Position numbers and translations under genes: made by a program. From Janthinobacterium tructae (GTDB lineage: Bacteria > Pseudomonadota > Gammaproteobacteria > Burkholderiales > Burkholderiaceae_D), in the NCBI RefSeq assembly GCF_006517255.1, contig NZ_CP041185.1, positions 1,178,001-1,242,000 of the forward strand: a DNA stretch of 64,000 nt, in the 5' to 3' direction. This document shows, one piece after another, positions 43,638 to 51,947 of the stretch (positions are counted from its first letter, which is position 1; each line of letters opens with the position of its first letter). Under the pieces are notes generated by a model that worked only from the letters and a program-made list of their open reading frames with translations, was not told where the DNA came from and made no database searches.

Positions 43638-43669
43638 TGGCGCCGCCTGCCAGTTGGCCGGCGGCGCCA
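43638..43669 (+). other. Strong hairpin between binding-protein and ATPase genes
   Basis: TGGCGCCGCC (43638-43647) and GGCGGCGCCA (43660-43669) form a perfect 10-bp stem with a 12-base loop, part of which can pair further (GCC/GGC). No T-run follows. Such structures downstream of binding-protein genes raise their expression over the membrane components. Confidence 0.6.
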
Positions 43670-43694
43670 GTTTCACCAGCAAGGAAGGACAGTC

Positions 43695-45194
43695 ATGAGC
43701 GACGATATTATTTTTGAAATGCGCGGCATCGAAAAGCGCTTTGGCGCCACACGCGCGCTGCGCGGCGTGCACCTGACGGTGCGCAGCGGCGAAATCCATG
43801 CCGTGATGGGCGAGAACGGCGCCGGCAAGAGCACCCTGATGAAAATCCTCTCGGGCGTGTACACCCCCGATGCGGGCGAAATCATCCTCGACGGCAAGCC
43901 AATCCGCATCCGCAACCCGGGCGAGGCCCGCGCGCTGGGCATCAACCTGATTTACCAGGAACTGAGCGTGGCCAAGAACATGACGGTGGCGCAGAACGTC
44001 TTCATGGGCAGCGAGCCGCAGGGACCGTTCTGGACCGTCAAGGGCGGCGAAATGCGCGCGCGCACCAACGCCATCCTGGCCGACCTCGGTTCCCGCTTCG
44101 ACGCGGACACCATGGTGTCCAGCCTGTCGATCGCCGAGCAGCAGCAGGTGGAAATCGCCCGCGCCCTCGTGCACGAAAGCCGCATCCTGATCATGGACGA
44201 GCCCACTGCCGCCCTGTCCGACCGGGAAACCGAACAATTGTTCCGCATTATCGAAGAACAGCGTGACAAGGGCCTGGCCGTGCTCTACATCAGCCACCGC
44301 ATGGCCGAGGTGGAACGCCTGGCGCGCCGCATCACGGTGCTGCGCGACGGCGCCTATGTGGGCGAACTGGGCAAGGATGAACTGGATCAAAAGAGAGTCG
44401 TGCAAATGATGGTGGGCCGCCCTGCCGACGACTTTTATGCACACCAGCGGCGCACCACGCGGGGCGCCGAGCGCCTGCGCGTGGAAAACGTGGGCGGCGG
44501 CAAGGTCAAGCCCGCCTCGTTCACCCTGCATGCGGGTGAAGTGACGGGACTTGCCGGCCTGGTCGGCGCGGGCCGCACGGAACTGGCGCGGCTGATCTTT
44601 GGCGCCGACAAGAAGCAATCGGGGCAAGTGTGGCTCGACGGCCAGGAAGTGCACATCCACCGGCCGCTGACGGCGATACGCCACGGCATCGGCTATTTGC
44701 CGGAAGACCGCAAGAGCCTGGGCTTGTTCATGCAATTGTCGGCCATGGAAAACATGTCGATGAACATCCTGTCCAAACATTCCACGGCGGGCGTGGTCAA
44801 CCGTGGCGCCCTGACGCAGCTCACGCGCGAGGCGATTGCCAACCTCAACGTCAAGGTATCTGGCCCGGACGGCATCGTGGGGGGATTGTCTGGCGGCAAC
44901 CAGCAGAAAGTCTTGCTGGCGCGCTGGCTGGCCATCGCACCGAAAGTGCTGATTCTCGACGAACCGACGCGCGGCGTGGACGTGGGCGCGAAGAGCGAAA
45001 TCTATAAAATCATCCACCAACTGGCGGATGCGGGCACGGCCGTGCTGTGCATTTCCAGCGAACTGGCCGAGCTGGTCGGCATTTGCGACCGCGTGATGGT
45101 GATGTGCGAAGGACGCCTGACGGGCGAAGTGACGGGCGACGACATTACGCAGGAAAACATCCTCGCCTATGCCACCCATCTGGACGCCGCTTAA
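43695..45194 (+). CDS. Sugar ABC transporter ATPase, two ABC cassettes
   Basis: A 499-residue RbsA/XylG/MglA-type protein with tandem cassettes. The first has Walker A GENGAGKSTLMK, signature LSIAEQQQVEIARAL and Walker B ILIMDEPTAALS. The second has the degenerate Walker A region GLVGAGRTELAR, signature LSGGNQQKVLLARWL and ILDEPTRGVDVGAKS. This asymmetric arrangement is the hallmark of monosaccharide importers. GGAAGGA precedes the ATG. It energises import together with the permease 24 bases downstream. Confidence 0.94.
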   Translation: MSDDIIFEMRGIEKRFGATRALRGVHLTVRSGEIHAVMGENGAGKSTLMKILSGVYTPDAGEIILDGKPIRIRNPGEARALGINLIYQELSVAKNMTVAQNVFMGSEPQGPFWTVKGGEMRARTNAILADLGSRFDADTMVSSLSIAEQQQVEIARALVHESRILIMDEPTAALSDRETEQLFRIIEEQRDKGLAVLYISHRMAEVERLARRITVLRDGAYVGELGKDELDQKRVVQMMVGRPADDFYAHQRRTTRGAERLRVENVGGGKVKPASFTLHAGEVTGLAGLVGAGRTELARLIFGADKKQSGQVWLDGQEVHIHRPLTAIRHGIGYLPEDRKSLGLFMQLSAMENMSMNILSKHSTAGVVNRGALTQLTREAIANLNVKVSGPDGIVGGLSGGNQQKVLLARWLAIAPKVLILDEPTRGVDVGAKSEIYKIIHQLADAGTAVLCISSELAELVGICDRVMVMCEGRLTGEVTGDDITQENILAYATHLDAA

Positions 45195-45218
45195 AAAATC
45201 AATACAGGGAGAACTATC

Positions 45219-46229
45219 ATGACTACCACCACCACCGGCGGCGCCGCAAGCGCGCGCCAACCCTTCAATGCCTCGAACCTGATGCGCCGCCTGGGTATGC
45301 TGCCCGTACTGGTCGTGCTGTACCTCGCCATGTACGGTCTGACCGTGTATTTCTCGGCCGACGGCACGTCCACCTTCATGACCAGCAACAACACCATGAA
45401 CATCTTCCGCCAGGTCTCGATCAATATCGTGCTGGCCTCCGGCATGACCTTCGTCATTCTGACCAGCGGCATCGATTTATCGGTCGGCTCCGTGCTGGCC
45501 GTCTCGGCCGTGGCGGGCATGCTGATGTCTTTATCGGCCCAGTTCGCCGGCTTTTCGATCCCCACGTTTTTGATCGTCGGCCTGCTGCTGGGCGCGCTCA
45601 ATGGCGTGCTGGTGGCCCTCGTCGGCCTGAACCCCTTCGTCGTCACCCTGGGCACCATGACGGCCCTGCGCGGCGCGGCCTACCTGTTCGCCGACGGCAC
45701 CAGCGTGCTGAACACGGAAATCCCGAGCTTCGAATGGATGGGCAACGGCAGCTTCCTGGCCATCCCCTGGCTGATCTGGCTGGCGGCGGCCGTCGTCTTG
45801 CTGACGTGGTTTATTTTGCGCAAGACGACCTTGGGTCTGCACATCTACGCTGTCGGCGGCAATATCCAGGCGGCCCGTTTGACGGGCATCAAGGTCGGCC
45901 TCGTGCTGATGTTTGTCTACACCATCAGCGGCCTGTTCGCCGGCCTAGGCGGTGCCATGTCGGCCAGCCGTTTGTATGCGGCCAACGGCAACTGGGGTAC
46001 CGGTTATGAACTCGATGCGATTGCGGCCGTGGTGCTGGGTGGCACGAGCCTGATGGGCGGAGTCGGTTCCGTCTGGGGCACCGTTATCGGCGCCCTGATC
46101 ATCGGCGTGATGAACAATGGCTTGACGATACTGGGACTGTCGTCGTTCTGGCAGTATGTGGCCAAGGGTGTCGTGATCGTGCTGGCCGTGATTCTGGACA
46201 AATGGCGCCAGTCGCACGCCCAGAACTGA
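45219..46229 (+). CDS. Sugar ABC transporter permease (ribose type)
   Basis: A 336-residue inner-membrane protein of the RbsC/XylH/AraH family with about ten helices. ILTSGIDLSVGSVLAVSAV, GLNPFVVTLGTMTALRG and the late AIAAVVLGGTSLMGGVGSVWGT (coupling-helix region) are diagnostic. It likely works as a homodimer with the double-cassette ATPase. The N-terminus has a Thr/Gly tail. It ends the pentose operon; a REP-like repeat begins 13 bases after its stop. Confidence 0.93.
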   Translation: MTTTTTGGAASARQPFNASNLMRRLGMLPVLVVLYLAMYGLTVYFSADGTSTFMTSNNTMNIFRQVSINIVLASGMTFVILTSGIDLSVGSVLAVSAVAGMLMSLSAQFAGFSIPTFLIVGLLLGALNGVLVALVGLNPFVVTLGTMTALRGAAYLFADGTSVLNTEIPSFEWMGNGSFLAIPWLIWLAAAVVLLTWFILRKTTLGLHIYAVGGNIQAARLTGIKVGLVLMFVYTISGLFAGLGGAMSASRLYAANGNWGTGYELDAIAAVVLGGTSLMGGVGSVWGTVIGALIIGVMNNGLTILGLSSFWQYVAKGVVIVLAVILDKWRQSHAQN

Positions 46230-46241
46230 TGGTGCTGGTGG

Positions 46242-46321
46242 TGTCGGGTTACGCGCTGCGCGCTAACCCGACCTACCGTTGACGTCGTAGGCCGGATTCG
46301 CGCTACGCGCGTAATCCGACA
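46242..46321. repeat. REP-like palindromic repeat, copy 4 (tail-to-tail); supplies the GNAT stop
   Basis: TGTCGGGTTACG...GCTAACCCGACCTAC, 12-base spacer, GTAGGCCGGATTCGC...GCGTAATCCGACA. The second unit overlaps the 3' end of the GNAT gene and provides its last codons and TAG stop. Confidence 0.85.
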
Positions 46322-46752
46322 ACACCCTGGAACACCAGCCGCATCTCCACATGCGCAATCCCCGCCTCGTCGAATACATCCCCGGCTTGCACGAAACCGT
46401 GGCGCGCATAGAATGGCGCGGCCACGGTTTGCGCGTTCAGCACCACGGCGGCATCGCCGCGTGCGCGCGCCTTGTCCATCAGCAAGGTCAAGATGGCGCC
46501 GCCCACGCCCGTGCCGCGGCCCGGCTGGCGCACGGCCATGCGGCCAATATGGCCGTCCGGCAATAGCCGGCCCGTACCGATGGCCTTGCCGGCCTCGTCA
46601 TAGGCGACGGCGTGCAGGCAGACGGCATCCATGTCGTCGAGTTCGATCTCGGCCGGCACTTTCTGTTCATCGACGAAAACTTCAAAACGGATGGCGGTGG
46701 CGTCCTGGCCCAGGGTGGCCCAGTCGCCGAGGCGGATGGTGTGCTTGGTCAT
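46303..46752 (-). CDS. GNAT family N-acetyltransferase
   Basis: A 149-residue acetyltransferase of the ElaA-like type (FEVFVDEQKVPAEIELDDMD near the N-terminus). The acetyl-CoA site is visible as IGRMAVRQPGRGTGVGGAIL (the R/Q-x-x-G-x-G/A pyrophosphate loop). The acceptor is unknown. The last residues VVGLRA and the stop are encoded by the REP-like repeat, so the natural C-terminus may once have been different. It is 60 bases downstream of the CurA-like gene on the same strand. Confidence 0.85.
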   Translation of the reverse strand: MTKHTIRLGDWATLGQDATAIRFEVFVDEQKVPAEIELDDMDAVCLHAVAYDEAGKAIGTGRLLPDGHIGRMAVRQPGRGTGVGGAILTLLMDKARARGDAAVVLNAQTVAAPFYARHGFVQAGDVFDEAGIAHVEMRLVFQGVVGLRA

Positions 46753-46812
46753 GATGTAATGTAGAAAGAGACAAGCCGTTATTGTCGCACGGCCTGCCTT
46801 TCCACAGAGAGA

Positions 46813-47808
46813 TCAGCTGAGCTTGACCAGCTGCTTGCCGAAGTTGCGGCCTTTTAACAGGCCAATGAAGGCTTCCGGTGCGCTGGCCAGGCCGTCGGCC
46901 ACGGATTCGCGGAATTTCAGCTTGCCCGTCGCCACCAGGGTGCCCAGCTCCGCCAGGCCTTGCGGCCAGAATTCCGGCTGCTCCGAGACGATGAAGCCGC
47001 GCACGGTGAGGCGGTTGGTGAGGATGAAGCGGGCATTGTCGAGCGGCGTCGGTTCGCCGTTGTAGCCGGCGATCCAGCCGCACACGGCCACGCGGCCAAA
47101 CGCGTTGGTGCGCGCCAGCGCTGCATCAAAGATAGCGCCGCCCACGTTTTCAAAGATGGCGTCGATGCCGTCCGGCGTGGCTGCCGCCAGGTCGGACGCC
47201 AAGCTGCCCGCCTTATAGTCGATGCAGGCGTCAAAACCCAGCTCCTCGACGACATACGCGCATTTTTCCGCGCCGCCGGCGATACCGACCACGCGACAAC
47301 CTTTCAGTTTCGCCAGTTGCCCCACCACGCTGCCCACGGCGCCGCTGGCGGCCGACACGACCACGGTTTCGCCCGCTTTCGGCGCCATGATCTGGTTCAA
47401 GCCATACCAGGCTGTCATGCCCGGCATGCCGACGGCACCCAGGTAGGCCGAGGCAGGAATATGCGTCGTGTCGACCTTGCGCAGCATGGTGCCGTCCGAT
47501 ACCGCCACTTCCGTCCAGCCCAGGGTTCCCACCACCGTGTCGCCCACGGCAAACTTCGGATGCTTCGATTCGAGCACCACGCCTACCGTGCCACCGATCA
47601 TGGTGTCATCGAGCGCTTGCGGCGCCGCATAGCTTTTATTCGCGCTCATGCGCCCGCGCATGTAGGGATCGAGCGACAGGTACTGGTTACGTACCAGCAA
47701 TTGCCCCTCCGTGATGGCGGGAATGTCTTTCGTTTCCAGACGGAAGTTATCTGGCTGCACTTCGGCCGTGGGACGCGAGGCGAGGACGATGCGTTGGTAA
47801 GTGATCAT
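46813..47808 (-). CDS. NADP-dependent medium-chain reductase, CurA/leukotriene B4 reductase type
   Basis: A 331-residue zinc-free MDR enzyme. LSLDPYMRGRM near the N-terminus, LGAVGMPGMTAWYGL, the nucleotide-binding VVVSAASGAVGSVVGQLAKL and IFENVGGAIFDAAL match curcumin reductase/prostaglandin reductase-like proteins, which reduce alpha,beta-unsaturated ketones with NADPH. AGGAGC lies before the ATG at 47808. A large palindromic element sits just upstream. The natural substrate is unknown. Confidence 0.9.
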   Translation of the reverse strand: MITYQRIVLASRPTAEVQPDNFRLETKDIPAITEGQLLVRNQYLSLDPYMRGRMSANKSYAAPQALDDTMIGGTVGVVLESKHPKFAVGDTVVGTLGWTEVAVSDGTMLRKVDTTHIPASAYLGAVGMPGMTAWYGLNQIMAPKAGETVVVSAASGAVGSVVGQLAKLKGCRVVGIAGGAEKCAYVVEELGFDACIDYKAGSLASDLAAATPDGIDAIFENVGGAIFDAALARTNAFGRVAVCGWIAGYNGEPTPLDNARFILTNRLTVRGFIVSEQPEFWPQGLAELGTLVATGKLKFRESVADGLASAPEAFIGLLKGRNFGKQLVKLS

Positions 47809-47851
47809 GATGCTCCTGTCAATAAAGTTGATAGCTAACATTGATATTCAC

Positions 47852-47971
47852 GACACCGAACAAAACCGTAGCGAGCGGAAAGGAGAGGTGGCCGAGAAGC
47901 GCAACCGTACTGTAGTACGGTGAGCATCGCAGGCCACCTATACCGACGCGCAGCAGGTTTGGTTCGGTGTC
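47852..47971. repeat. 120-bp nested palindromic element
   Basis: Outer arms GACACCGAACAAAACC (47852-47867) and GGTTTGGTTCGGTGTC (47956-47971) differ at one position; inner arms GGTGGCC/GGCCACC and a central CCGTACT-GT-AGTACGG complete a possible cruciform. It lies between the stop of the Dabb gene and the start of the CurA-like gene, both on the minus strand. The core resembles the 24308 palindrome. Confidence 0.7.
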
Positions 47972-47972
47972 A

Positions 47973-48275
47973 CTACACTTCGTAATCCATGCACTGCCTT
48001 GCTTCCCGCACGGCCCCAAAAAACGGCTTGATTTTCACGTGCTCTGGATGGTTCTGGTAAGCGTCGAGCGCTGCGCGGCTGGCGAACTCGCTGTACAGCA
48101 CGATGTCGTAGGTCGCTTCCAGGCCGGGCTGGGCCACGGCCGCCTCGAATGTCAATATGCCGGGCACCAGGTCGGAACAGGAATCGAGCAAGGCTTTCAG
48201 CTTCAAGGCATTGGTGGCACGGTCGGCGCCTTCGGCGTGGTCTTTGAGTTTCCAGAAAACGATGTGCTTGATCAT
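47973..48275 (-). CDS. Dabb (stress-responsive A/B barrel) domain protein
   Basis: A 100-residue protein starting MIKHIVFWKLKDHAEG with the dimeric alpha/beta-barrel pattern: VPGILTFEAAV, YDIVLYSEFASRAALDAYQ and HPEHVKIKPFF. Members form small dimers; most bacterial ones are uncharacterised and some act on polyketide-like substrates. The ribosome site is weak. It ends two bases from the 120-bp palindrome. Confidence 0.85.
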   Translation of the reverse strand: MIKHIVFWKLKDHAEGADRATNALKLKALLDSCSDLVPGILTFEAAVAQPGLEATYDIVLYSEFASRAALDAYQNHPEHVKIKPFFGAVREARQCMDYEV

Positions 48276-48397
48276 GGTGGCAGGCTGCTTGTTTATTAAT
48301 GAAGCATGACTGTACCCGCTATCGGCGTATTTTGCAGAGCACACCGGTGGAATGCAAACGGGCGGCCCTGGAAGCAGCCCGCAGAGGGGATGACAGA

Positions 48398-49576
48398 TTA
48401 AAGTACTTCGAACAGGCCGGCCGCACCCTGCCCGCCGCCGATGCACATGGTCACTACCACGTATTTGACGCCGCGGCGCTTGCCTTCGATCAAGGCGTGG
48501 CCCGTCAGGCGCGCGCCCGACACGCCGTACGGATGGCCGACGGCAATCGCCCCGCCGTTCACATTCAGGCGCTCCATGGGAATGCCCAGGGTGTCGGCGC
48601 AATACAGCACTTGCACGGCAAATGCTTCATTGAGTTCCCACAGGCCGATGTCGGCCACCGTCAAGCCCGCCTTTTTCAGCAGTTTCGGAATCGCGTAGAC
48701 GGGGCCGATGCCCATTTCATCGGGTTCGCAGCCGGCCACGGCGAAGCCGCGGAAGATGCCCAGCGGCTGCAAGCCTTTCGCTTCGGCCACTTTCGCATTC
48801 ATGACGATGGCCATCGAAGCGCCATCGGAAAACTGGCTGGCATTGCCAGCGCTGATGACGCCGCCCGGCATGGCGGAACGGATCTTGGCTACGCCTTCGT
48901 AGGTAGTATCAAAGCGGATGCCTTCGTCGCTGGAAATCGTCACTTCGCGCGACACCAGCATGCCGCTGGCCTTGTCGGCCACGCCCATGATGGTGGTCAT
49001 CGGCACGATTTCCGCGTCGAACAGGCCGGCCGCCTGGGCGCTTGCTGCGCGCTGCTGGCTTTGCGCGCCATACACATCCTGGCGCTCGCGTGAAATCTGG
49101 TAGCGCTTGGCCACGGTTTCAGCCGTCTGCAGCATGGGCCAGTACACTTCCGGCTTGTGCTGCTGCAGCCAGACGTCGCGATACATATGCGTATTCATTT
49201 CATTTTGCACGCAGGAAATCGATTCCACGCCGCCCGCCGCATAGATGTCGCCTTCGCCGGCGATGATGCGCTGTGCCGCCAGGGCGATGGCCTGCAAGCC
49301 CGAGGAACAAAAGCGGTTGACGGTCATGCCGGCCGTCGTGACGGGGCAGCCGCCGCGCAAGGCCACCTGGCGCGCGATGTTGCCGCCCGTGGCGCCTTCG
49401 GGGAAGGCACAGCCGACCAGCACGTCTTCCACTTCCTCCGCCTCGATGCGCGCGCGCTCGACGGCAGCCGCCAGCACGTGGCCGCCCAGGGTGGCGCCGT
49501 GCGTCATGTTGAACGCGCCCTTCCAGGACTTGGCCAGGCCCGTGCGGGCGGTCGATACGATGACGGCTTCATTCAT
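48398..49576 (-). CDS. Acetyl-CoA C-acyltransferase (3-ketoacyl-CoA thiolase)
   Basis: A 392-residue thiolase. Active-site residues are intact: nucleophile Cys90 in [12 protein letters not shown], His in [15 protein letters not shown], and Cys in CIGGGQG near the C-terminus. It cleaves 3-ketoacyl-CoA in beta-oxidation; biosynthetic use is possible but the window also has fadJ- and fadD-like genes. AAGGAGAC precedes the ATG. An ACG-NN-CGT dyad at 49656-49667 overlaps the likely promoter, shared in type with the other fatty-acid genes. Confidence 0.92.
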   Translation of the reverse strand: MNEAVIVSTARTGLAKSWKGAFNMTHGATLGGHVLAAAVERARIEAEEVEDVLVGCAFPEGATGGNIARQVALRGGCPVTTAGMTVNRFCSSGLQAIALAAQRIIAGEGDIYAAGGVESISCVQNEMNTHMYRDVWLQQHKPEVYWPMLQTAETVAKRYQISRERQDVYGAQSQQRAASAQAAGLFDAEIVPMTTIMGVADKASGMLVSREVTISSDEGIRFDTTYEGVAKIRSAMPGGVISAGNASQFSDGASMAIVMNAKVAEAKGLQPLGIFRGFAVAGCEPDEMGIGPVYAIPKLLKKAGLTVADIGLWELNEAFAVQVLYCADTLGIPMERLNVNGGAIAVGHPYGVSGARLTGHALIEGKRRGVKYVVVTMCIGGGQGAAGLFEVL

Positions 49577-49655
49577 GCTGTGTCTCCTTGTGGGAATGTT
49601 ATGTGGTCAATGATGGGTCATTCATGCTGTCTCGGAAGCAGAATAGCACATTTAA

Positions 49656-49667
49656 GTACGGTCGTTC
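49656..49667. promoter_or_regulatory. ACG-NN-CGT dyad upstream of thiolase (candidate fatty-acid operator 1)
   Basis: GTACGGTCGTTC, about 80 bases upstream of the thiolase start, near the -35 position of a minus-strand -10 candidate TGC-TATTCT. A near-identical site precedes the acyl-CoA synthetase and a similar one the fadJ-like gene. Confidence 0.5.
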
Positions 49668-49819
49668 GCAAAGTTCTGATGGATGGCAATTTGTAAGCAT
49701 GGTGTAAGTTTCAAGCAAGCATGACGTAAGGTTCGGAGAACACACTCGGCTCCAGCTGTTGCAAGAATGGTCAAAAAGACCTCGGCAATGGTTCACTATA
49801 AAACATAGGGAGACAAACC

Positions 49820-51520
49820 ATGGCAACACCATCCGGCTCGGCCGACGTACGGAAATTTTCCACCAAGGGAACTCCGATCACGCCCGAGGAACGCAAGGTC
49901 ATCTTTGCATCCTCGCTCGGCACCGTCTTTGAATGGTACGATTTTTATCTGTACGGTTCGCTCGCTTCCATCATCGCCAAGCAATTTTTCATCGGCGACC
50001 CTACCACCACCTTCATCTTCGCGCTGCTGGCCTTTGCCGCCGGCTTCATCGTGCGTCCGTTCGGCGCGCTGGTCTTCGGCCGCCTCGGCGACATGATCGG
50101 CCGCAAGTACACTTTCCTGATCACGATTTTGATCATGGGCGGCTCCACCTTCATCGTCGGCTTGCTGCCGGGCCATGCCTCCATCGGCATCGCCGCGCCG
50201 ATCATCCTCGTCATCCTGCGCATCCTGCAAGGCCTGGCACTGGGCGGCGAATACGGCGGCGCAGCCACCTATGTGGCCGAGCACGCGCCTGAAGGCAAGC
50301 GCGGCGCATTCACGGCGTGGATACAGACGACGGCAACCCTGGGCTTCTTCCTGTCGCTGATGGTCATCCTGGGCACCCGCCTGGCGACCGGCGAGAAGGA
50401 TTTCGAGGCCTGGGGCTGGCGCATTCCCTTCCTGGTTTCCGTCATCCTGCTGGGTATTTCCGTCTGGATCCGCCTGGCAATGAATGAATCGCCTGCGTTT
50501 TCCAAGATGAAAGCCGAGGGCAAGACCTCGAAAGCGCCGCTGACGGAAGCGTTCGGCAAGTGGAAAAACCTGAAGATCGTCATCCTGGCCCTGATCGGCC
50601 TGACCGCCGGCCAGGCCGTCGTCTGGTACACGGGCCAGTTTTACGCCCTGTTCTTCATGATCCAGACCCTGAAAGTGGACCTGGCAACGGCCAACGTGCT
50701 CGTCGCCATCGCCCTGCTGCTGGCCACGCCGTTCTTCCTGTTCTTCGGCAGCCTGTCGGACCGCATCGGCCGCAAGTACATCATCCTCGGCGGCTGCCTG
50801 ATCGCCGCCCTGACCTACTTCCCGATCTTCAGCGGCCTGACCCACTTCGCCAATCCGCAGCTGGAAGCGGCACTGAAGAACTCGCCAGTGGTGGTGGTGG
50901 CCGATCCGGCTTCCTGCCACTTCCAGTTCAACATGACCGGCACCAAGAAGTTCCCATCCTCGTGCGACATCGCCACGGGCTTCCTGTCGAACAGCTCGGT
51001 GAACTACACGAAAGAAGATGCGCCGGCCGGCTCGATCGCCAAAGTACGCATCGGTACGAAGGAGTTTTCCTCGTTTAACGCCGTCATGACGGCCGACGGC
51101 CTGAACTTCGATGCCGAAAGCAAGACCCGCGAAGCGGCACTGAAGAAAGAAATCGGTGCCGGCATCAAGGAAGCGGGCTACCCTGCGAAAGCCGATCCGG
51201 ATCAGATCAACAAGCCGATGGTGGTCTTGCTGCTGTTCATCCTGGTGCTGTATGTGACCATGGTGTATGGCCCGATCGCCGCCATGCTGGTGGAAATGTT
51301 CCCGACGCGTATCCGTTACACCTCGATGTCCCTGCCCTACCATATCGGTAACGGCTGGTTCGGCGGCTTGCTGCCGACCACGGCCTTCGCGCTGGTGGCC
51401 TTCAAAGGTGACATCTATTACGGCCTGTGGTATCCGATCGTCGTCGCCCTGGCCACTGTCGTGATCGGCACCCTGTTCGTCAAGGAAACCAAGGATAACA
51501 ATATCTACGCCGACGATTGA
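49820..51520 (+). CDS. MFS transporter, metabolite:H+ symporter family, with large periplasmic insert
   Basis: A 566-residue transporter. SLGTVFEWYDFYLYGSLA, RPFGALVFGRLGDMIGRKY and LALGGEYGGAATYVAEHAP are strong MHS-family signatures (relatives: ProP, ShiA, KgtP). About residues 345-465, between two helices of the C-terminal half, a soluble segment of some 110 residues with two cysteines (ASCHF, SSCD) is inserted, making the protein longer than the usual 430-450. GGGAGAC precedes the ATG. It is divergent from the thiolase and followed by a terminator. The substrate is unknown. Confidence 0.88.
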   Translation: MATPSGSADVRKFSTKGTPITPEERKVIFASSLGTVFEWYDFYLYGSLASIIAKQFFIGDPTTTFIFALLAFAAGFIVRPFGALVFGRLGDMIGRKYTFLITILIMGGSTFIVGLLPGHASIGIAAPIILVILRILQGLALGGEYGGAATYVAEHAPEGKRGAFTAWIQTTATLGFFLSLMVILGTRLATGEKDFEAWGWRIPFLVSVILLGISVWIRLAMNESPAFSKMKAEGKTSKAPLTEAFGKWKNLKIVILALIGLTAGQAVVWYTGQFYALFFMIQTLKVDLATANVLVAIALLLATPFFLFFGSLSDRIGRKYIILGGCLIAALTYFPIFSGLTHFANPQLEAALKNSPVVVVADPASCHFQFNMTGTKKFPSSCDIATGFLSNSSVNYTKEDAPAGSIAKVRIGTKEFSSFNAVMTADGLNFDAESKTREAALKKEIGAGIKEAGYPAKADPDQINKPMVVLLLFILVLYVTMVYGPIAAMLVEMFPTRIRYTSMSLPYHIGNGWFGGLLPTTAFALVAFKGDIYYGLWYPIVVALATVVIGTLFVKETKDNNIYADD

Positions 51521-51562
51521 TCCGGCGCCAGCCCCGGCCGCAACGCCGGGGCCCGCAATGCA

Positions 51563-51596
51563 AAACGCCGCTGACTGGTCAGCGGCGTTTGTTTTT
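51563..51596 (+). terminator. Rho-independent terminator of the MHS transporter
   Basis: AAACGCCGCTGAC (51563-51575), TG, GTCAGCGGCGTTT (51578-51590), then GTTTTT to 51596. A 13-bp stem; also suitable for the convergent lipoprotein gene. Confidence 0.88.
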
Positions 51597-51619
51597 ATAC
51601 GGCGTATGCGGCGGCGAGC

Positions 51620-51817
51620 TTACTTAGTGCCCTGTTTCACCTGGTCGCGCTGTTGCACGTATTCCTGGTAGCTGGTCTGGTTGCGCTTGCGGCAGGCATT
51701 GCGGTCGTCAAAATTATTGAGGCTGTTGCAATACTCACCGATCTTGTCCCGGTTCGCGTCATACAAGACTTCACAGCCAGTCATGGCCAGCAAGAAGGGA
51801 ACGATCAGATATTTCAT
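51620..51817 (-). CDS. Small lipoprotein, 65 residues
   Basis: The ATG at 51817 gives MKYLIVPFLLAMTGCEVL, a lipoprotein signal with lipobox AMTGC; GAGAG lies six bases upstream. The mature part is about 50 residues, charged, with two further cysteines (EYCNSLNNF, RNACRKR) that could form a disulfide, and a Gln-rich helical end. I do not recognise a family. It stands alone between the MHS transporter and the LysR gene. Confidence 0.7.
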   Translation of the reverse strand: MKYLIVPFLLAMTGCEVLYDANRDKIGEYCNSLNNFDDRNACRKRNQTSYQEYVQQRDQVKQGTK

Positions 51818-51947
51818 TGCTACTCTCATGGATAGGGACGGATTGCGCGTAAAAACACCAGATTGCCCACTGGATAAGCGAGCAAGCTTTATCTTAACGC
51901 GATCCTGACGGAAAGTACAAGCGCTCGGTATTACTGATTAGAAAGGA

